Shown: positions 17,126-26,192, numbered from the stretch's first letter. The stretch: 64,000 nt of DNA from CAZDQL01 sp964507325 (GCA_964507325.1 CAZDQL010000006.1:1-64000); one strand, 5' to 3'. A program made the numbers and translations. Notes: generated from the sequence alone by a model not told the origin.

Positions 17126-17985
17126 TCAAGCTGCCGTCCCTCGAGTTCCACTCCCCGGGCACCCTGGAGGAGGTCTTCGCCCTGCTCGCGACCCACGGGG
17201 AGAGCGCCCGCCTCATGGGGGGCGGGACCGACCTCCTGCCGCGCCTCAAGCGGCGCAATGCCGAGTGCCAGCACTTGATCGGCCTGAGGCAGGTCGAGGG
17301 GCTGGGCGAGGTGAGCTTCGACGAGGGGACGGGGCTGGCGATCGGCGCCACTGCGCTGCTCGCCCAGGTCGCCGAGCTCCCCGCCGTCGGCAGGCACTAC
17401 CCCGCCCTGGCGGCGGCGATCGACCGGCTGGCCACGCCGCAGGTGCGCAACAAGGCGGGTGTGGCGGGCAACCTCTGCAACGCCTCCCCCTGCGCGGACA
17501 CCGCCACGCCGCTCCTGGCCTACGGGGCGCGGGTGGTGATCGCGAGCGCGGCGGGTCGGCGCGAAGTGGGCCTCGCTGACTTCATCGTGGGCCCCGGCGC
17601 GACGGTCCTCGAGCCGGGGGAGGTGGTGGAGCGCGTCCTCGTGCCCCCGCCGCCCGAGGGGCTGCGCTCGATCTTCTTCAAGTTCTCGCCGCGCTCGAAG
17701 GTCGACATCGCCGCCGTCAACCTGACCCTGGCACTGACCTTCGACGGGGAGCGGGTCGACGAGGCGAAGCTCTGCCTCGGCACCGTGGCTCCGACCCCCA
17801 TGCGCGCCGAGCGCGCCGAGGGGATCCTGACCGGCCAGGCGCTCGACGCGCAGCGCATCGAAGAGGCTGCCCAGGCCGCCAGTCGGGAGTGCCAGCCGAT
17901 CACCGACTTCCGCGCCAGCGAGGAGTACAAGCGGCGGCTGGTGTACGTATTGACCAAGAGAGCGCTCGAGACCCTCTCCTCGTAG
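17122..17985 (+). CDS. Molybdenum hydroxylase FAD-binding medium subunit
   Basis: This 287-residue protein has the FAD-contacting MGGGTDLLPRLK loop and the segment NKAGVAGNLCNASPCADTA typical of medium subunits (CoxM/XdhB/HcrB). The middle of 4-hydroxybenzoyl-CoA reductase beta subunits carries an extra [4Fe-4S] loop; no such Cys-rich insert is seen here. It is coupled to the small subunit by a 4-base overlap and separated from the large subunit by 1 base. Confidence 0.95.
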   Translation: MIKLPSLEFHSPGTLEEVFALLATHGESARLMGGGTDLLPRLKRRNAECQHLIGLRQVEGLGEVSFDEGTGLAIGATALLAQVAELPAVGRHYPALAAAIDRLATPQVRNKAGVAGNLCNASPCADTATPLLAYGARVVIASAAGRREVGLADFIVGPGATVLEPGEVVERVLVPPPPEGLRSIFFKFSPRSKVDIAAVNLTLALTFDGERVDEAKLCLGTVAPTPMRAERAEGILTGQALDAQRIEEAAQAASRECQPITDFRASEEYKRRLVYVLTKRALETLSS

Positions 17986-17986
17986 C

Positions 17987-20272
17987 ATGAGCAACCGTCC
18001 CGACACCCTGATCGGCGAGCGCTTGCCGCGCCCCGACGCGCGCGCCAAGGTCACCGGCGCCGCCCAGTACACCGACGACATCCACCTGCCCGGGATGCTC
18101 CACGGAGCGATCCTGCGCAGCCCGCTGCCCCACGCGCGCATCAAGTCGATCGACGTCTCGCGCGCCAAGGCCCTCTCCGGGGTCAAGTGCGTCATCACCG
18201 GCGGCGACGTACCCGCCGTGCGCTACGGGAACTGGCGGCTGGTGCCGCAGCTGCAGGACGAGACCGTCCTCGCCACCGACGTGGTGCGCTTCGTCGGTGA
18301 CGAAGTGGCGGCCGTCGCCGCGGTCGACCTGGACACGGCCTTGGAGGCCCTGGATCTGATCGAGGTCGTCTACGAGGAGCTGCCGGCGGTCTTCGACGTG
18401 GAGTCCGCCCTGGCGCAGGGTGCGCAGGCGGTGCACCCCGAGCACCCGGACAACAGGAGCCTGGAGCGCAAGATCGACTACGGCGATCTCGAGGCCGCCT
18501 TCGCCGAGGCGGACTACGTGCGCGAGGACACCTTCACCACCCACCCCGTCAACCACGCCTACATGGAGCCCTGCTCGTCGGTGGCGCGGGCGGATTCCGA
18601 CGGGCGCATCACGCTCTGGACCTCGACCCAGACCCCCTACTACATACAGTGCCTGCTGGCGCGCACCATGGGGCTCAGGGAGAACGACGTGCGCGTCATC
18701 AAGCCCTGCGTGGGCGGTGGCTTCGGGGGCAAGATGGAGCTGCGACCCTGGGAGTTCGCCGCCGCCTGGATGGCGCGCGAGACGGGTCGCCCGGTCAAGA
18801 TCACCATCGGCCGCGACGAGGAGCTGGCCGCCGGCCGGCGCCGGCACCCGGTGACGCTCACCTCCAAGATCGGTTTCAAGCGCGACGGCACGATCACCGG
18901 CAAGCACCTCACGGCGCACCTCGACGGCGGGGCGTACAACGGCATGGGCCCCACGGCGACCTTCCTGATCGGGAACTTCGGGGCGATGCTCTACCGCTTC
19001 CCGTCCTACCGCTACGACGGGCTCTACGTCTACACCAACACCCCCCCCGCGGGCGCCATGCGCGGCTTCGGCGCGCCCCAGGCGCTCTTCGCCGGGGAGA
19101 TGCAGATGAACATGGCCGCGGCGGAGCTGGGGCTGGACCCGATCGAGCTCAGGCTGCGCAACGTCATGCAGACGGGGGACCAGATCCCCGGGGTGGCGAC
19201 GATCTCCTCCTGCGGCTTCCGCGAGTGCCTGGAGGAGGTGCGGGCGCTGAGCGACTGGGACAAGCGGCGCGCGGAGACGCAGGAGGGGCGCGCGCTCGGG
19301 CTCGCTTGCTACAGCTTCATCTCCGGCGGGGTCTTCAACTGGTTCGACACCAAGTACCCCTTCTCCAGCGCCCAGGTGAAGGTCTTCGACGACGGCACGG
19401 CGCAGCTCACCACCCTGGCGGCCGACATCGGGCAGGGCTCGGACCTGATCCTGGTCCAGATCCTGGCCGAGGAGCTGGGCCTGGGTCTGGAGGACGTGCG
19501 GCTGGTCACCGGCGACACGGCGGCCTGCCCCCAGTCGGACCTCGGTACCTGGGGCAGCCGTGTGACCCTCATGGCGGGCAACGCCGTGCGCGACGCGGCG
19601 CGCCAGATCAAGGAGCGGCTCTTCGAGATCGTGTCGCTCGAGTTCGACCTGAACGTGATCCACGAGCTGGAGTGCGGCGACGGGCACGTCTACGCCAAGA
19701 GCAAGCCCAAGCGCCGCATTCCCCTGGCCGAGGTGGTGGCCAAGGTCCAGCGCGCCCAGCGCGGCCGGCCCCTGGAGGCCACCGGCTACTACACGCCGCG
19801 CGACTGCGGCCTGGTGTCCCCCGCCTTCTCCTTCGGGGCCCAGGTGGCGGACGTGGAGGTGGACCGGGAGACGGGCCTCAGCGAGGTGCGCGGGATGTAC
19901 ACCGTCCACGACTGCGGCACCGAGCTGAACCCGATGGCGGTGGAAGGGCAGCTCGAGGGGTCGATCCAGATGAGCCTCGGCTACGCCCTCTCCGAACGGC
20001 TGATCATGCACGAGGGGCGCACCCTGAACACCACCCTGCTCGACTACAAGGTGCCGGTGGCCCAGGACATGCCCCCCTCGATCTCCAAGACCGTGGAGAC
20101 CTTCGAGCCCGCCGGACCCTTCGGGGCCAAGGAAGCGGGGGAGGGGCTGGCCTGCCCCACCGCGCCCGCCATCGCCCACGCGGTGGCGGAGGCGACCGGC
20201 TACTGGTGCCGCGACCTGCCGATCACCCCCGACAAGGTCCTGGCCCACCTCGACCGAGAGGACCCGGACTGA
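17987..20272 (+). CDS. Molybdenum hydroxylase large (molybdopterin-binding) subunit
   Basis: A 761-residue subunit with the family features GGGFGGKMELRP, GAMRGFGAPQA, ADIGQGSD and the C-terminal GAKEAGEGL that carries the presumed catalytic Glu. The Form I CO-dehydrogenase loop (AYxCSFR) is absent, so this is not a true CoxL. Overall it looks like the xanthine dehydrogenase / 4-hydroxybenzoyl-CoA reductase branch, which hydroxylates or dehydroxylates aromatic or N-heterocyclic substrates. The substrate cannot be fixed from sequence. Cofactor insertion (XdhC-type) genes are not in the window. Confidence 0.94.
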   Translation: MSNRPDTLIGERLPRPDARAKVTGAAQYTDDIHLPGMLHGAILRSPLPHARIKSIDVSRAKALSGVKCVITGGDVPAVRYGNWRLVPQLQDETVLATDVVRFVGDEVAAVAAVDLDTALEALDLIEVVYEELPAVFDVESALAQGAQAVHPEHPDNRSLERKIDYGDLEAAFAEADYVREDTFTTHPVNHAYMEPCSSVARADSDGRITLWTSTQTPYYIQCLLARTMGLRENDVRVIKPCVGGGFGGKMELRPWEFAAAWMARETGRPVKITIGRDEELAAGRRRHPVTLTSKIGFKRDGTITGKHLTAHLDGGAYNGMGPTATFLIGNFGAMLYRFPSYRYDGLYVYTNTPPAGAMRGFGAPQALFAGEMQMNMAAAELGLDPIELRLRNVMQTGDQIPGVATISSCGFRECLEEVRALSDWDKRRAETQEGRALGLACYSFISGGVFNWFDTKYPFSSAQVKVFDDGTAQLTTLAADIGQGSDLILVQILAEELGLGLEDVRLVTGDTAACPQSDLGTWGSRVTLMAGNAVRDAARQIKERLFEIVSLEFDLNVIHELECGDGHVYAKSKPKRRIPLAEVVAKVQRAQRGRPLEATGYYTPRDCGLVSPAFSFGAQVADVEVDRETGLSEVRGMYTVHDCGTELNPMAVEGQLEGSIQMSLGYALSERLIMHEGRTLNTTLLDYKVPVAQDMPPSISKTVETFEPAGPFGAKEAGEGLACPTAPAIAHAVAEATGYWCRDLPITPDKVLAHLDREDPD

Positions 20273-20278
20273 GCGCGG

Positions 20279-21103
20279 CTACTCGAGGGGCAGGATCTCG
20301 ACGCGGCGGAACTCGACGCCGTGGCTCTCCGCCTGGAGGCTGATCGAACCGCCGCGCAGGGTCGGGTCCGTGCCCTCCAGCAGCGCCACGGCGTCCTTGT
20401 CCCCGGGATCGAGTTGGGGGTTGCTGTACTCCAGGACCACCTCCCCGTCGATCAGGTGACGGATCAGCTCCGCCCCGCGCACCTCGATCTCGACCGTCAC
20501 CCACTGGTCGCCGTGGTAGGTGGCGGAGCTGGACTCTGTGCAGTGGCGCGTGTGCAGCTCGCCAGCCATCACGACGTGGGTCCCCGGCGTGCACAGGTTG
20601 GCGGTGGGGCGCTCCCCGGAACCGCCGCCGCCGAGGAGCTGGACCTCGATCGAGACGGGGAATCCCTGATCGCGGCGCAGCGTCCCGGGGGCTTGACCGT
20701 GGACCATGACACCGCTGTTGCGGAAGGCCCACCCCGGACCGCCGGGGCACTGCTCGCCGACGAAGCGGTACTCGACCCGCATGCGGTAGTGGGACCAGTG
20801 CGCCTCGTGGAAGAGGTGCCCGAAGCGACCATCGAAGGCGTCGTAGCGGTCGTAGTCGACCCGCAGGAGGCCGTCCTCGACGCGGAAGGTCCCGAGCGGG
20901 TCCTGACCCAGCTCCAGTCCCGCGATCTTGGGGGTCCACCCCGTCAGATCCCGGCCGTTGAAGAGCTGGATCCACTGCGGCTCGGCGGGGGTGGGCTCGC
21001 CAGCGCCCCCCGAGCACCCGCAGCACTTGCAGGCGGAGAAGAAGGGGGCGCAGGCCAGGGCCAGGAGGAGCACTCGGACGCTGCGCAAGGGAGTCGTGGA
21101 CAT
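20279..21103 (-). CDS. DUF1080 (3-keto-disaccharide hydrolase-like) lipoprotein
   Basis: The 274-residue protein begins with a lipoprotein signal (hydrophobic residues 8-22, lipobox FSAC) followed by a Cys-rich KCCGC stretch. The rest is the DUF1080 concanavalin-like fold, recognised from LFNGRDLTGWTPK at its start and the NSGVMVHGQAPG region. The family is greatly expanded in Planctomycetota and Verrucomicrobiota and includes 3-keto-glycoside hydrolases. It is tail to tail with the molybdenum hydroxylase operon (6 bases apart). A role on sugars is inferred from the family only. Confidence 0.92.
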   Translation of the reverse strand: MSTTPLRSVRVLLLALACAPFFSACKCCGCSGGAGEPTPAEPQWIQLFNGRDLTGWTPKIAGLELGQDPLGTFRVEDGLLRVDYDRYDAFDGRFGHLFHEAHWSHYRMRVEYRFVGEQCPGGPGWAFRNSGVMVHGQAPGTLRRDQGFPVSIEVQLLGGGGSGERPTANLCTPGTHVVMAGELHTRHCTESSSATYHGDQWVTVEIEVRGAELIRHLIDGEVVLEYSNPQLDPGDKDAVALLEGTDPTLRGGSISLQAESHGVEFRRVEILPLE

Positions 21104-21186
21104 GCACAGAGCTTAGGCGCAGCCTCTCCGAATTCCCCGTCCATTCTCCGCTGGCCCCACGGCGCCCACCGCTTCACAGTGGCGCC

Positions 21187-22266
21187 ATGCAGACGAACGC
21201 ACTGCCCCCCCGGGAGCGGATGTTGGAGGCCTTCCTCGCCCGGGACAGCGCCTTCGAGGGGATCTTCGTCAGCGCCGTGCGCACCACCGGCATCTTCTGC
21301 CGGCCGAGCTGCCCGGCGCGCAAGCCGCGCGCCGAGAACGTCGAGTTCTACCCCTCGCCGCGGGAGGCGCTCTTGGCGGGCTACCGCCCCTGCCGTCGCT
21401 GCTCACCCCTGGCTCCGGCGGGGGCGGCTCCTCCCTGGTTGGAGCCCCTGCTCGAGCGCGTGGCCGCCGATCCCCCGCAGCGCTGGACCGACGCCGGCCT
21501 GCGCGCCGCGGGGTTCGATCCGGTGCGCGTCCGCCGCTGGTTCAAGGCGCGACACGGCATGACCTTCCACGCCTGGCAGCGCGCCCGCCGACTGGGGGCC
21601 GCCCTGGGGCAGATCCAGGGTGGCGAGTCGGTGACCGGCGCCTCCCTGGACTGCGGCTACGACTCGGAGAGCGCCTTCCGCGTGGCCTTCAAGCGCTTGG
21701 TGGGGAGCTCGCCGCGGGACGCTCGCGGAGCGCCGGTGGTGAAGCTCACGCGCATCGCCACCCCGCTCGGACCGCTGCTCGCCGCCGCGACGGAGGACGC
21801 GCTGCGGCTGCTGGAGTTCGTCGATCGGCGCCAGCTCGAGACCCAGCTCCGCCGGCTGCAGAAGCGCCTCCCGGGCGCCTTCGTCCCCGGGGAGAACGAC
21901 CTCCTCGCAGAGACCACCTCGCAGCTCACGGCCTACTTCGCGGGCCAGCGGCGCGAGTTCGACGTGCCCCTGCGGGCGCTGGGGACCCCCTTCCAGGAGC
22001 AGGTCTGGGAGGCGCTCCAGGCTATCCCCTGCGGCGAGACCCGCTCCTACGGCCAGCTGGCCCGCTCCCTCGGCCGCCCGACCGCCTCGCGCGCGGTGGC
22101 CCGGGCGAACGGCGACAACCCGATCGCGATCCTGGTGCCGTGCCACCGCGTGGTGGGGAGCGACGGGCGGTTGACGGGCTACGGAGGCGGGCTGTGGCGC
22201 AAGCGCTACCTCCTACGCCTCGAGGCCGTAGAGGAGCCGGGCGAGGTCGGGCAGGGTCGACGGTGA
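21187..22266 (+). CDS. ada: Ada: methylphosphotriester/O6-methylguanine-DNA methyltransferase and activator
   Basis: The 359-residue protein has all Ada parts: the zinc tetrad C38, C42, C69, C72 at the same positions as in E. coli Ada (C38 accepts methyl from phosphotriesters), an AraC-type helix-turn-helix (about 95-185) and the alkyltransferase domain with C319 in the PCHRVV motif. It repairs methylated DNA and, once methylated, activates the adaptive response. It is monocistronic; its last 54 bases overlap the phosphotransferase gene on the opposite strand. Confidence 0.96.
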   Translation: MQTNALPPRERMLEAFLARDSAFEGIFVSAVRTTGIFCRPSCPARKPRAENVEFYPSPREALLAGYRPCRRCSPLAPAGAAPPWLEPLLERVAADPPQRWTDAGLRAAGFDPVRVRRWFKARHGMTFHAWQRARRLGAALGQIQGGESVTGASLDCGYDSESAFRVAFKRLVGSSPRDARGAPVVKLTRIATPLGPLLAAATEDALRLLEFVDRRQLETQLRRLQKRLPGAFVPGENDLLAETTSQLTAYFAGQRREFDVPLRALGTPFQEQVWEALQAIPCGETRSYGQLARSLGRPTASRAVARANGDNPIAILVPCHRVVGSDGRLTGYGGGLWRKRYLLRLEAVEEPGEVGQGRR

Positions 22267-23157
22267 GGCGGGGGCGACCAGCTCGAGCATGCGCTCCAGG
22301 CTCCCGTAGAGGTGGGCCAGCGACCAGGCCAGCATGCGCTCGGAGCGGGCGGGCCCGAGTTCGGAGGGCTCCACGCCGTAGGCGGTGAGGTAGCGCGGCA
22401 AGAGACCCCGCTCTCCCCTGAAGAGGAACTCCACCGGGGCGGTGAAGTCGTACTCGGGGGCTCCGTCGCGGGACTCCGCGAAGTCGAAGAGGCCACAGAG
22501 CTCGGGGCGACCCGCTCGGGTGCGGACCAGGAGGTGCTGGTCGAGGATCTCGGTGTGCAGGAAGGCGCGTGCGCCGGGATCGAAGTCCCCTTGCGACTCC
22601 AGGAAGGGCCCGATCGCGGCCAGCAGCGCTGCGGGGAGGCCCGGGCGGCGGTGCCGCTCGGGGGCCCTCTGGCGGCAGTCGCGCCAGAAGTCGGACCAGT
22701 GTGCTTCCGGTTCCCCGAGGCGTTGGGCGTGCAACTCGCGGGTCAGGCGCCCCAGGTCCCCGGCCAGGCGCAGGCGCTCGTCGTGAGCGAGGCGTGGCCA
22801 CACGTCACTCAGTGGCGTGCCCTCGAGACGACCCATGATCAGGTAGGGCCAACCGGCGAGCTCACCACTTCCCAAGCAGGCGGGGGTGGCCACGGAGAGA
22901 GCACCCTCGAGGAGCTCCAGGCAGGCGCTCTCGCGCTCGATCTGCTCTCGCCATACGGGGGCGGTGAGCTTGACGACCCACCCGCGCCCACCCCAGACCG
23001 CATCGGAGCCGGTGGAGAAGGGCGCCAGGCCCTCGGCGTCCAGCCCGTGGAGCGCGGCGATCTCGAGCATGGCGCCACGCCAGGTGTCCTGCGCCGCCAG
23101 CTTCCGGACCGCCGGAGCGGGGTCGTAGGGGGGAGGGCTCCAGGGGGCGTCCGCCAC
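22213..23157 (-). CDS. Aminoglycoside/hygromycin phosphotransferase-like kinase
   Basis: This 314-residue protein has the APH fold: a nucleotide-anchoring Lys in WVVKLTAP, the hinge WPYLIMGRLEGTPLS and the metal-binding GLFDFAES. The catalytic loop reads LHTEILDQHLLV instead of the usual HGDxxxxN, so the catalytic Asp is Glu and the Asn is His. The natural substrate is unknown; resistance should not be assumed. The start is GTG 23157, 5 bases after the selenoprotein stop, so the two are probably one transcript. The 3' end overlaps ada. Confidence 0.85.
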   Translation of the reverse strand: MADAPWSPPPYDPAPAVRKLAAQDTWRGAMLEIAALHGLDAEGLAPFSTGSDAVWGGRGWVVKLTAPVWREQIERESACLELLEGALSVATPACLGSGELAGWPYLIMGRLEGTPLSDVWPRLAHDERLRLAGDLGRLTRELHAQRLGEPEAHWSDFWRDCRQRAPERHRRPGLPAALLAAIGPFLESQGDFDPGARAFLHTEILDQHLLVRTRAGRPELCGLFDFAESRDGAPEYDFTAPVEFLFRGERGLLPRYLTAYGVEPSELGPARSERMLAWSLAHLYGSLERMLELVAPASPSTLPDLARLLYGLEA

Positions 23158-23162
23158 GCTCG

Positions 23163-24137
23163 TCAGAGACCGGCCAGGTGTCGCGCTCGCTCCGCTGCCC
23201 GGGTGCCCGGGTGGCGCTCGGCGAGCTTCCGGAGCGCCTTCAGGTGCTTGCCGCTCTTCCCCGGACCGTCGGAGTAGACCTTGACCAGGATGCGCTCCAG
23301 TGCCTTGCAGGCGTCCCGTTCCGGCTTCATCTCGGGGCTCTCGAGCCGCGTGCGCAACTCGGCCAGGCGGGTCTCGTGTTCCCCTGCGCCCTTGAGGACC
23401 TTCTTCAACTCCTCCAGGCGTTCACCGGCTTCGACCAGGTGACCGCTGTCGAGGCACCATTCGAGCGCCCCGAGCCGGCGCTCGATCGCGCCTTCGATGG
23501 CGGTGATCGCCTCCTCGGCCTGCGCCGCGTGCTGCTCCTTCCCGCGCTCCCGGGAAGCGGCGGCGAGGGCCTTGCCGAGGTCCCCCTTGGCGTAGGACTT
23601 CCAGGCGGACTTCAAGGCGCGGGGCGTGCCCTCGGGGGGGGCCTTGGCGGCCTTGATCAGATCCGCGATCTGATCGGCGGTGCGGGAGGTGGCGTGGCTT
23701 CCGCGGCCCACGACCGACCCGGAGGCATCCAAGAGGACGTAGCTCGGCAGCCCCTTGCTCCCGGACCGCAGCGGAGGCTCCACCGTCCACATCGCCCGGG
23801 TGCCGAGCCACTTGTGGTGCAGGACGAAGCCCTCCATCTGCTCCGCACTGGCGCGCTGGGACTCGACGAAGAGGACCTGCAGGTCGTCGCCGAACTCTTC
23901 CTGCAGCTTGAGGGAGGCCGGCACGGACCCCCCGATGCACCCCGGTCAGCGGGTGCCCCAGAACTCGATGAAGACCGGCTTGCCCCGCAGATCCTCGAGC
24001 TTCTCGAGACCCATCCCGTTCACCACGGGGGAGCGGAAGGTGTAGCTGACGGCCGTGTCCTCCAGCGTGGCGGGGGACGCGGCGAGGAGTGGCAAGAGGG
24101 CTGCCGCGGCGAGCAGGGAACGGGTCGTGGGACTCAT
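23163..24137 (-). CDS. Predicted selenocysteine-containing thioredoxin-like (TlpA-type) exported protein; in-frame TGA at 23946-23948
   Basis: Read through one TGA, this is a 324-residue protein. Residues 1-20 are a signal peptide. A TlpA/thioredoxin fold follows with RGKPVFIEFWGTR, then the TGA (codon 64), then PGCIGGSVPASL. The TGA is exactly where the first Cys of CxxC belongs, giving U-P-G-C. The thioredoxin cis-Pro motif (GLPSYVLLD) is intact downstream. After the fold come about 160 residues of charged helices. Both halves are in one frame with no other lesion, and a SECIS-like hairpin lies just past the TGA. The alternative is a nonsense mutation, which would have to hit the one Sec-compatible codon. 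It probably acts as a periplasmic thiol-disulfide oxidoreductase. Confidence 0.78.
23912..23933 (-). promoter_or_regulatory. Putative bacterial SECIS hairpin
   Basis: On the mRNA strand the hairpin is GGGGGGUC, loop CGUGCC, GGCCUCCC: eight pairs (two of them wobbles) and a six-base loop containing GU. The loop G lies 22 bases after the UGA at 23946-23948. Bacterial SECIS models require a small stem-loop about 16-37 bases past the UGA with a G in the first two loop positions, and this fits. Folding was done by eye. Confidence 0.6.
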
Positions 24138-24279
24138 GGAGCGCTTCCGGGGAGGGAGAGGAGCGGCAGAGTCTACGGGCGCGCCTGGCGCAGGTGGGCG
24201 CGCGAGACCCCCGGGCGCAGATCCCGAACCGGTCTCTTACCGCCCCTCGCGGGGGGAGAGATCCGGGCGCGCGGCGCGC

Positions 24280-24954
24280 TCACTCGATCACCGCCGTCGC
24301 GAAGTCGATCGGCTGGGTGTAGAGAAAGCCCAGGTCCTCCCACCAGTCGCCGTGATCCACCTCCGGCTCGCTGGGGATCGGCTCGAAGCAGTCGGCGTAG
24401 CGCTCCAGGAAGCGCTTCTGGACCCGGAACAGCTCGCGCCGCTCGGGGGTGTGCTCGCTCTGGCGGTAGTGGTAGAGGTCGAGGAGCAGGACGCTGGTCA
24501 CCCCGGGGATCCAGGAGGGGCCGAAGGCGCGCAGGACCGTGGCGAAGTCGGGGTTGCGCTTGGCGGCGTCCAGCACGAAGAGCTCGATCGGCTCGCCGTC
24601 CCAGCGGGCGTCCGCCACTCGGCAGCGGTGGGGGACGAGCCTCTCGTAGACGGGGGTGACGAACTCGAGGAAGACCGGGGTCAGGTCCTGCTTGCGCTTG
24701 AGCTTGAGTCCGGCGCGCTGCTTGGCGTGGCGCACCTCTTCGCGGCTCGCCCTCCAGTGGTCGTAGCAGTGGATCTCCCGGTCGTAGCCCGCTGCGACGA
24801 GCCCCTTCGCCATGCAGGCGCAGGAGTAGCCCAGCCAGCAGCCGAGCTCCACGGCCAATCCCGGTCCGCTCCAACGGCGCCCCATCTGGTAGCAGTAGCG
24901 GCCGGTGGGCTCGTTGATCATGCGCGGGATGTGCGCCAGGTCATCGAGGTTCAT
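24280..24954 (-). CDS. Class I SAM-dependent methyltransferase-like protein
   Basis: The 224-residue protein has a Rossmann-type first motif (LAVELGCWLGYSCACM) and an acidic strand-2 end (IHCYDHW), as in sugar- or natural-product methyltransferases such as the Methyltransf_24/TylF-like group. The late segment SVLLLDLYHYR fits the strand-5 region. The ATG at 24954 begins a helical lead; the frame extends upstream into Arg/Pro-rich sequence that is unlikely to be coding. It is divergent from the SGNH gene (46-base gap) and upstream of the selenoprotein gene on the same strand. Confidence 0.75.
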   Translation of the reverse strand: MNLDDLAHIPRMINEPTGRYCYQMGRRWSGPGLAVELGCWLGYSCACMAKGLVAAGYDREIHCYDHWRASREEVRHAKQRAGLKLKRKQDLTPVFLEFVTPVYERLVPHRCRVADARWDGEPIELFVLDAAKRNPDFATVLRAFGPSWIPGVTSVLLLDLYHYRQSEHTPERRELFRVQKRFLERYADCFEPIPSEPEVDHGDWWEDLGFLYTQPIDFATAVIE

Positions 24955-24987
24955 GGGGGCACCGTACGTACCCGACGCGGCTCCTGC

Positions 24988-24993
24988 TACCCT
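24988..24993 (+). promoter_or_regulatory. Candidate -10 box (TACCCT) 7 bases before a GTG start
   Basis: TACCCT ends 7 bases before the GTG at 25001, the spacing expected if transcription starts at the start codon. No ribosome site lies between. This suggests a leaderless mRNA for the SGNH gene. Confidence 0.35.
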
Positions 24994-25000
24994 GCGCGCC

Positions 25001-26182
25001 GTGACGTCGGAGCAGGGCAGGAGGGGGAGCGGTGGCGCAGCGGGAGGCCAGAGCGGCCGGATTCTCGCCAGCCTGGAAGCGCCCACCCTCCGCGCCCGGC
25101 GCGTCACTCGGGGGATCGGCGCCGCGGCCCTCTTCCTGCTGACCTCCCTGGCCTTCGCCGCCCTCTGCCCGCGCTCCGGTCCCAGCTACCCCGAGAGCTC
25201 GATCCTGGCCAGCAAGCTGGAGCACCTGGCGCGGGTGCGGGAGGGACTCGACCTGCTCTTCATCGGCTCGAGTCGCGTCTACCGCGGGGTGGACCCGGTG
25301 CTCTTCGATCGGCTGGCCGCCGAGCGGGGGCACGAACTGCGCTCCTTCAACCTGGGCGTTCCCAACCTCGGAGGGCTGGAGCTCGCCTACCTCCTGGAGG
25401 ACCTCCTGGGACCGCCCACCGACCGGCCCCGCTGGGTGGTGGTGGATCCCGGTGGCCTGCAGGTGCGCGTGGAGATCGAGAACCTCGAGAGCGCGCGGGT
25501 GGTCAACTGGCACGACGCCCGACACACCGCCCTGGTCCTGGAGCTGCTCTGGGGGAGTGATCGCTCCCCCTCCAAGAAGGTGCGTTACGGGTGGCGTCAC
25601 CTCTTCGCCGCCGGAAGGCGCTACGCGAGGCTCGGTGAGGGGGTCGAGGAGCTGGAGAGCCGGCTCGGAGCCCGCGAGGCCCACGCGCCCGTCGCCTCGC
25701 CGCTGCTCGGCCCCGCCGCGGACGGCTTCCGCAGCCTGGAGGACTTCCCCCCCGACGACCCCGCCTGGCCCGGGCTGGTCGAACGGCGCCGGGACTTCGA
25801 AGCGGAGCTCGAGGAGTACTGGGAGGCGGTGCGCAAGCAGGCCGCGCGCCACCGCGAGGAGATCGAGCCCCTCTCGGACTTCGAGCGCGGCTACCTGCGC
25901 CGGCTGTGCGCCGGGATCGAGGCCGCCGGCGCCACGCCGATCTTCATCGTCTCACCCCGGCACGATGGGAGGGCCCTCTACCTGCAGCGGGCGGCGGAGG
26001 AGGGCGTGATTCCGGTGCTCTTCGACTACTCCGATCCGGAGCGCCAACCGGAGCTGTACTCCGAGGAGATGCGCTACGACGGGGGACACCTGAACGCGTC
26101 CGGGGCGCAGCACTTCACGCGGCTCCTGGCCGCGGACCTCCTCGACCACATCGATCGCGCCGGGGAGCGCGCACCCCGCTGA
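25001..26182 (+). CDS. SGNH/DltD/AlgX-like membrane-anchored protein paired with MBOAT
   Basis: The 393-residue protein has one membrane helix near residues 38-55, then an exported domain with LLFIGSSRVYRGVDP, where the Ser in GSS occupies the GDS-like nucleophile position. A late DGGHLNASGAQHF holds a D..H pair typical of SGNH catalytic blocks. Such proteins accept acyl groups from a neighbouring MBOAT and place them on polysaccharide or cell-wall polymers. The MBOAT gene follows after 10 bases. Start GTG 25001 was chosen because earlier codons overlap the divergent methyltransferase gene. Confidence 0.82.
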   Translation: MTSEQGRRGSGGAAGGQSGRILASLEAPTLRARRVTRGIGAAALFLLTSLAFAALCPRSGPSYPESSILASKLEHLARVREGLDLLFIGSSRVYRGVDPVLFDRLAAERGHELRSFNLGVPNLGGLELAYLLEDLLGPPTDRPRWVVVDPGGLQVRVEIENLESARVVNWHDARHTALVLELLWGSDRSPSKKVRYGWRHLFAAGRRYARLGEGVEELESRLGAREAHAPVASPLLGPAADGFRSLEDFPPDDPAWPGLVERRRDFEAELEEYWEAVRKQAARHREEIEPLSDFERGYLRRLCAGIEAAGATPIFIVSPRHDGRALYLQRAAEEGVIPVLFDYSDPERQPELYSEEMRYDGGHLNASGAQHFTRLLAADLLDHIDRAGERAPR

Positions 26183-26192
26183 GCGCGGCGCG

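Noticed and set aside
17987..20272. Assignment as aerobic CO dehydrogenase (CoxL)
   Set aside because: The Form I active-site loop AYxCSFR is absent; the sequence there is GAMRGFGAPQ as in the xanthine dehydrogenase branch.
22213..23157. Antibiotic-resistance gene
   Set aside because: The fold is APH-like but the catalytic residues differ and the neighbourhood is not a resistance locus.
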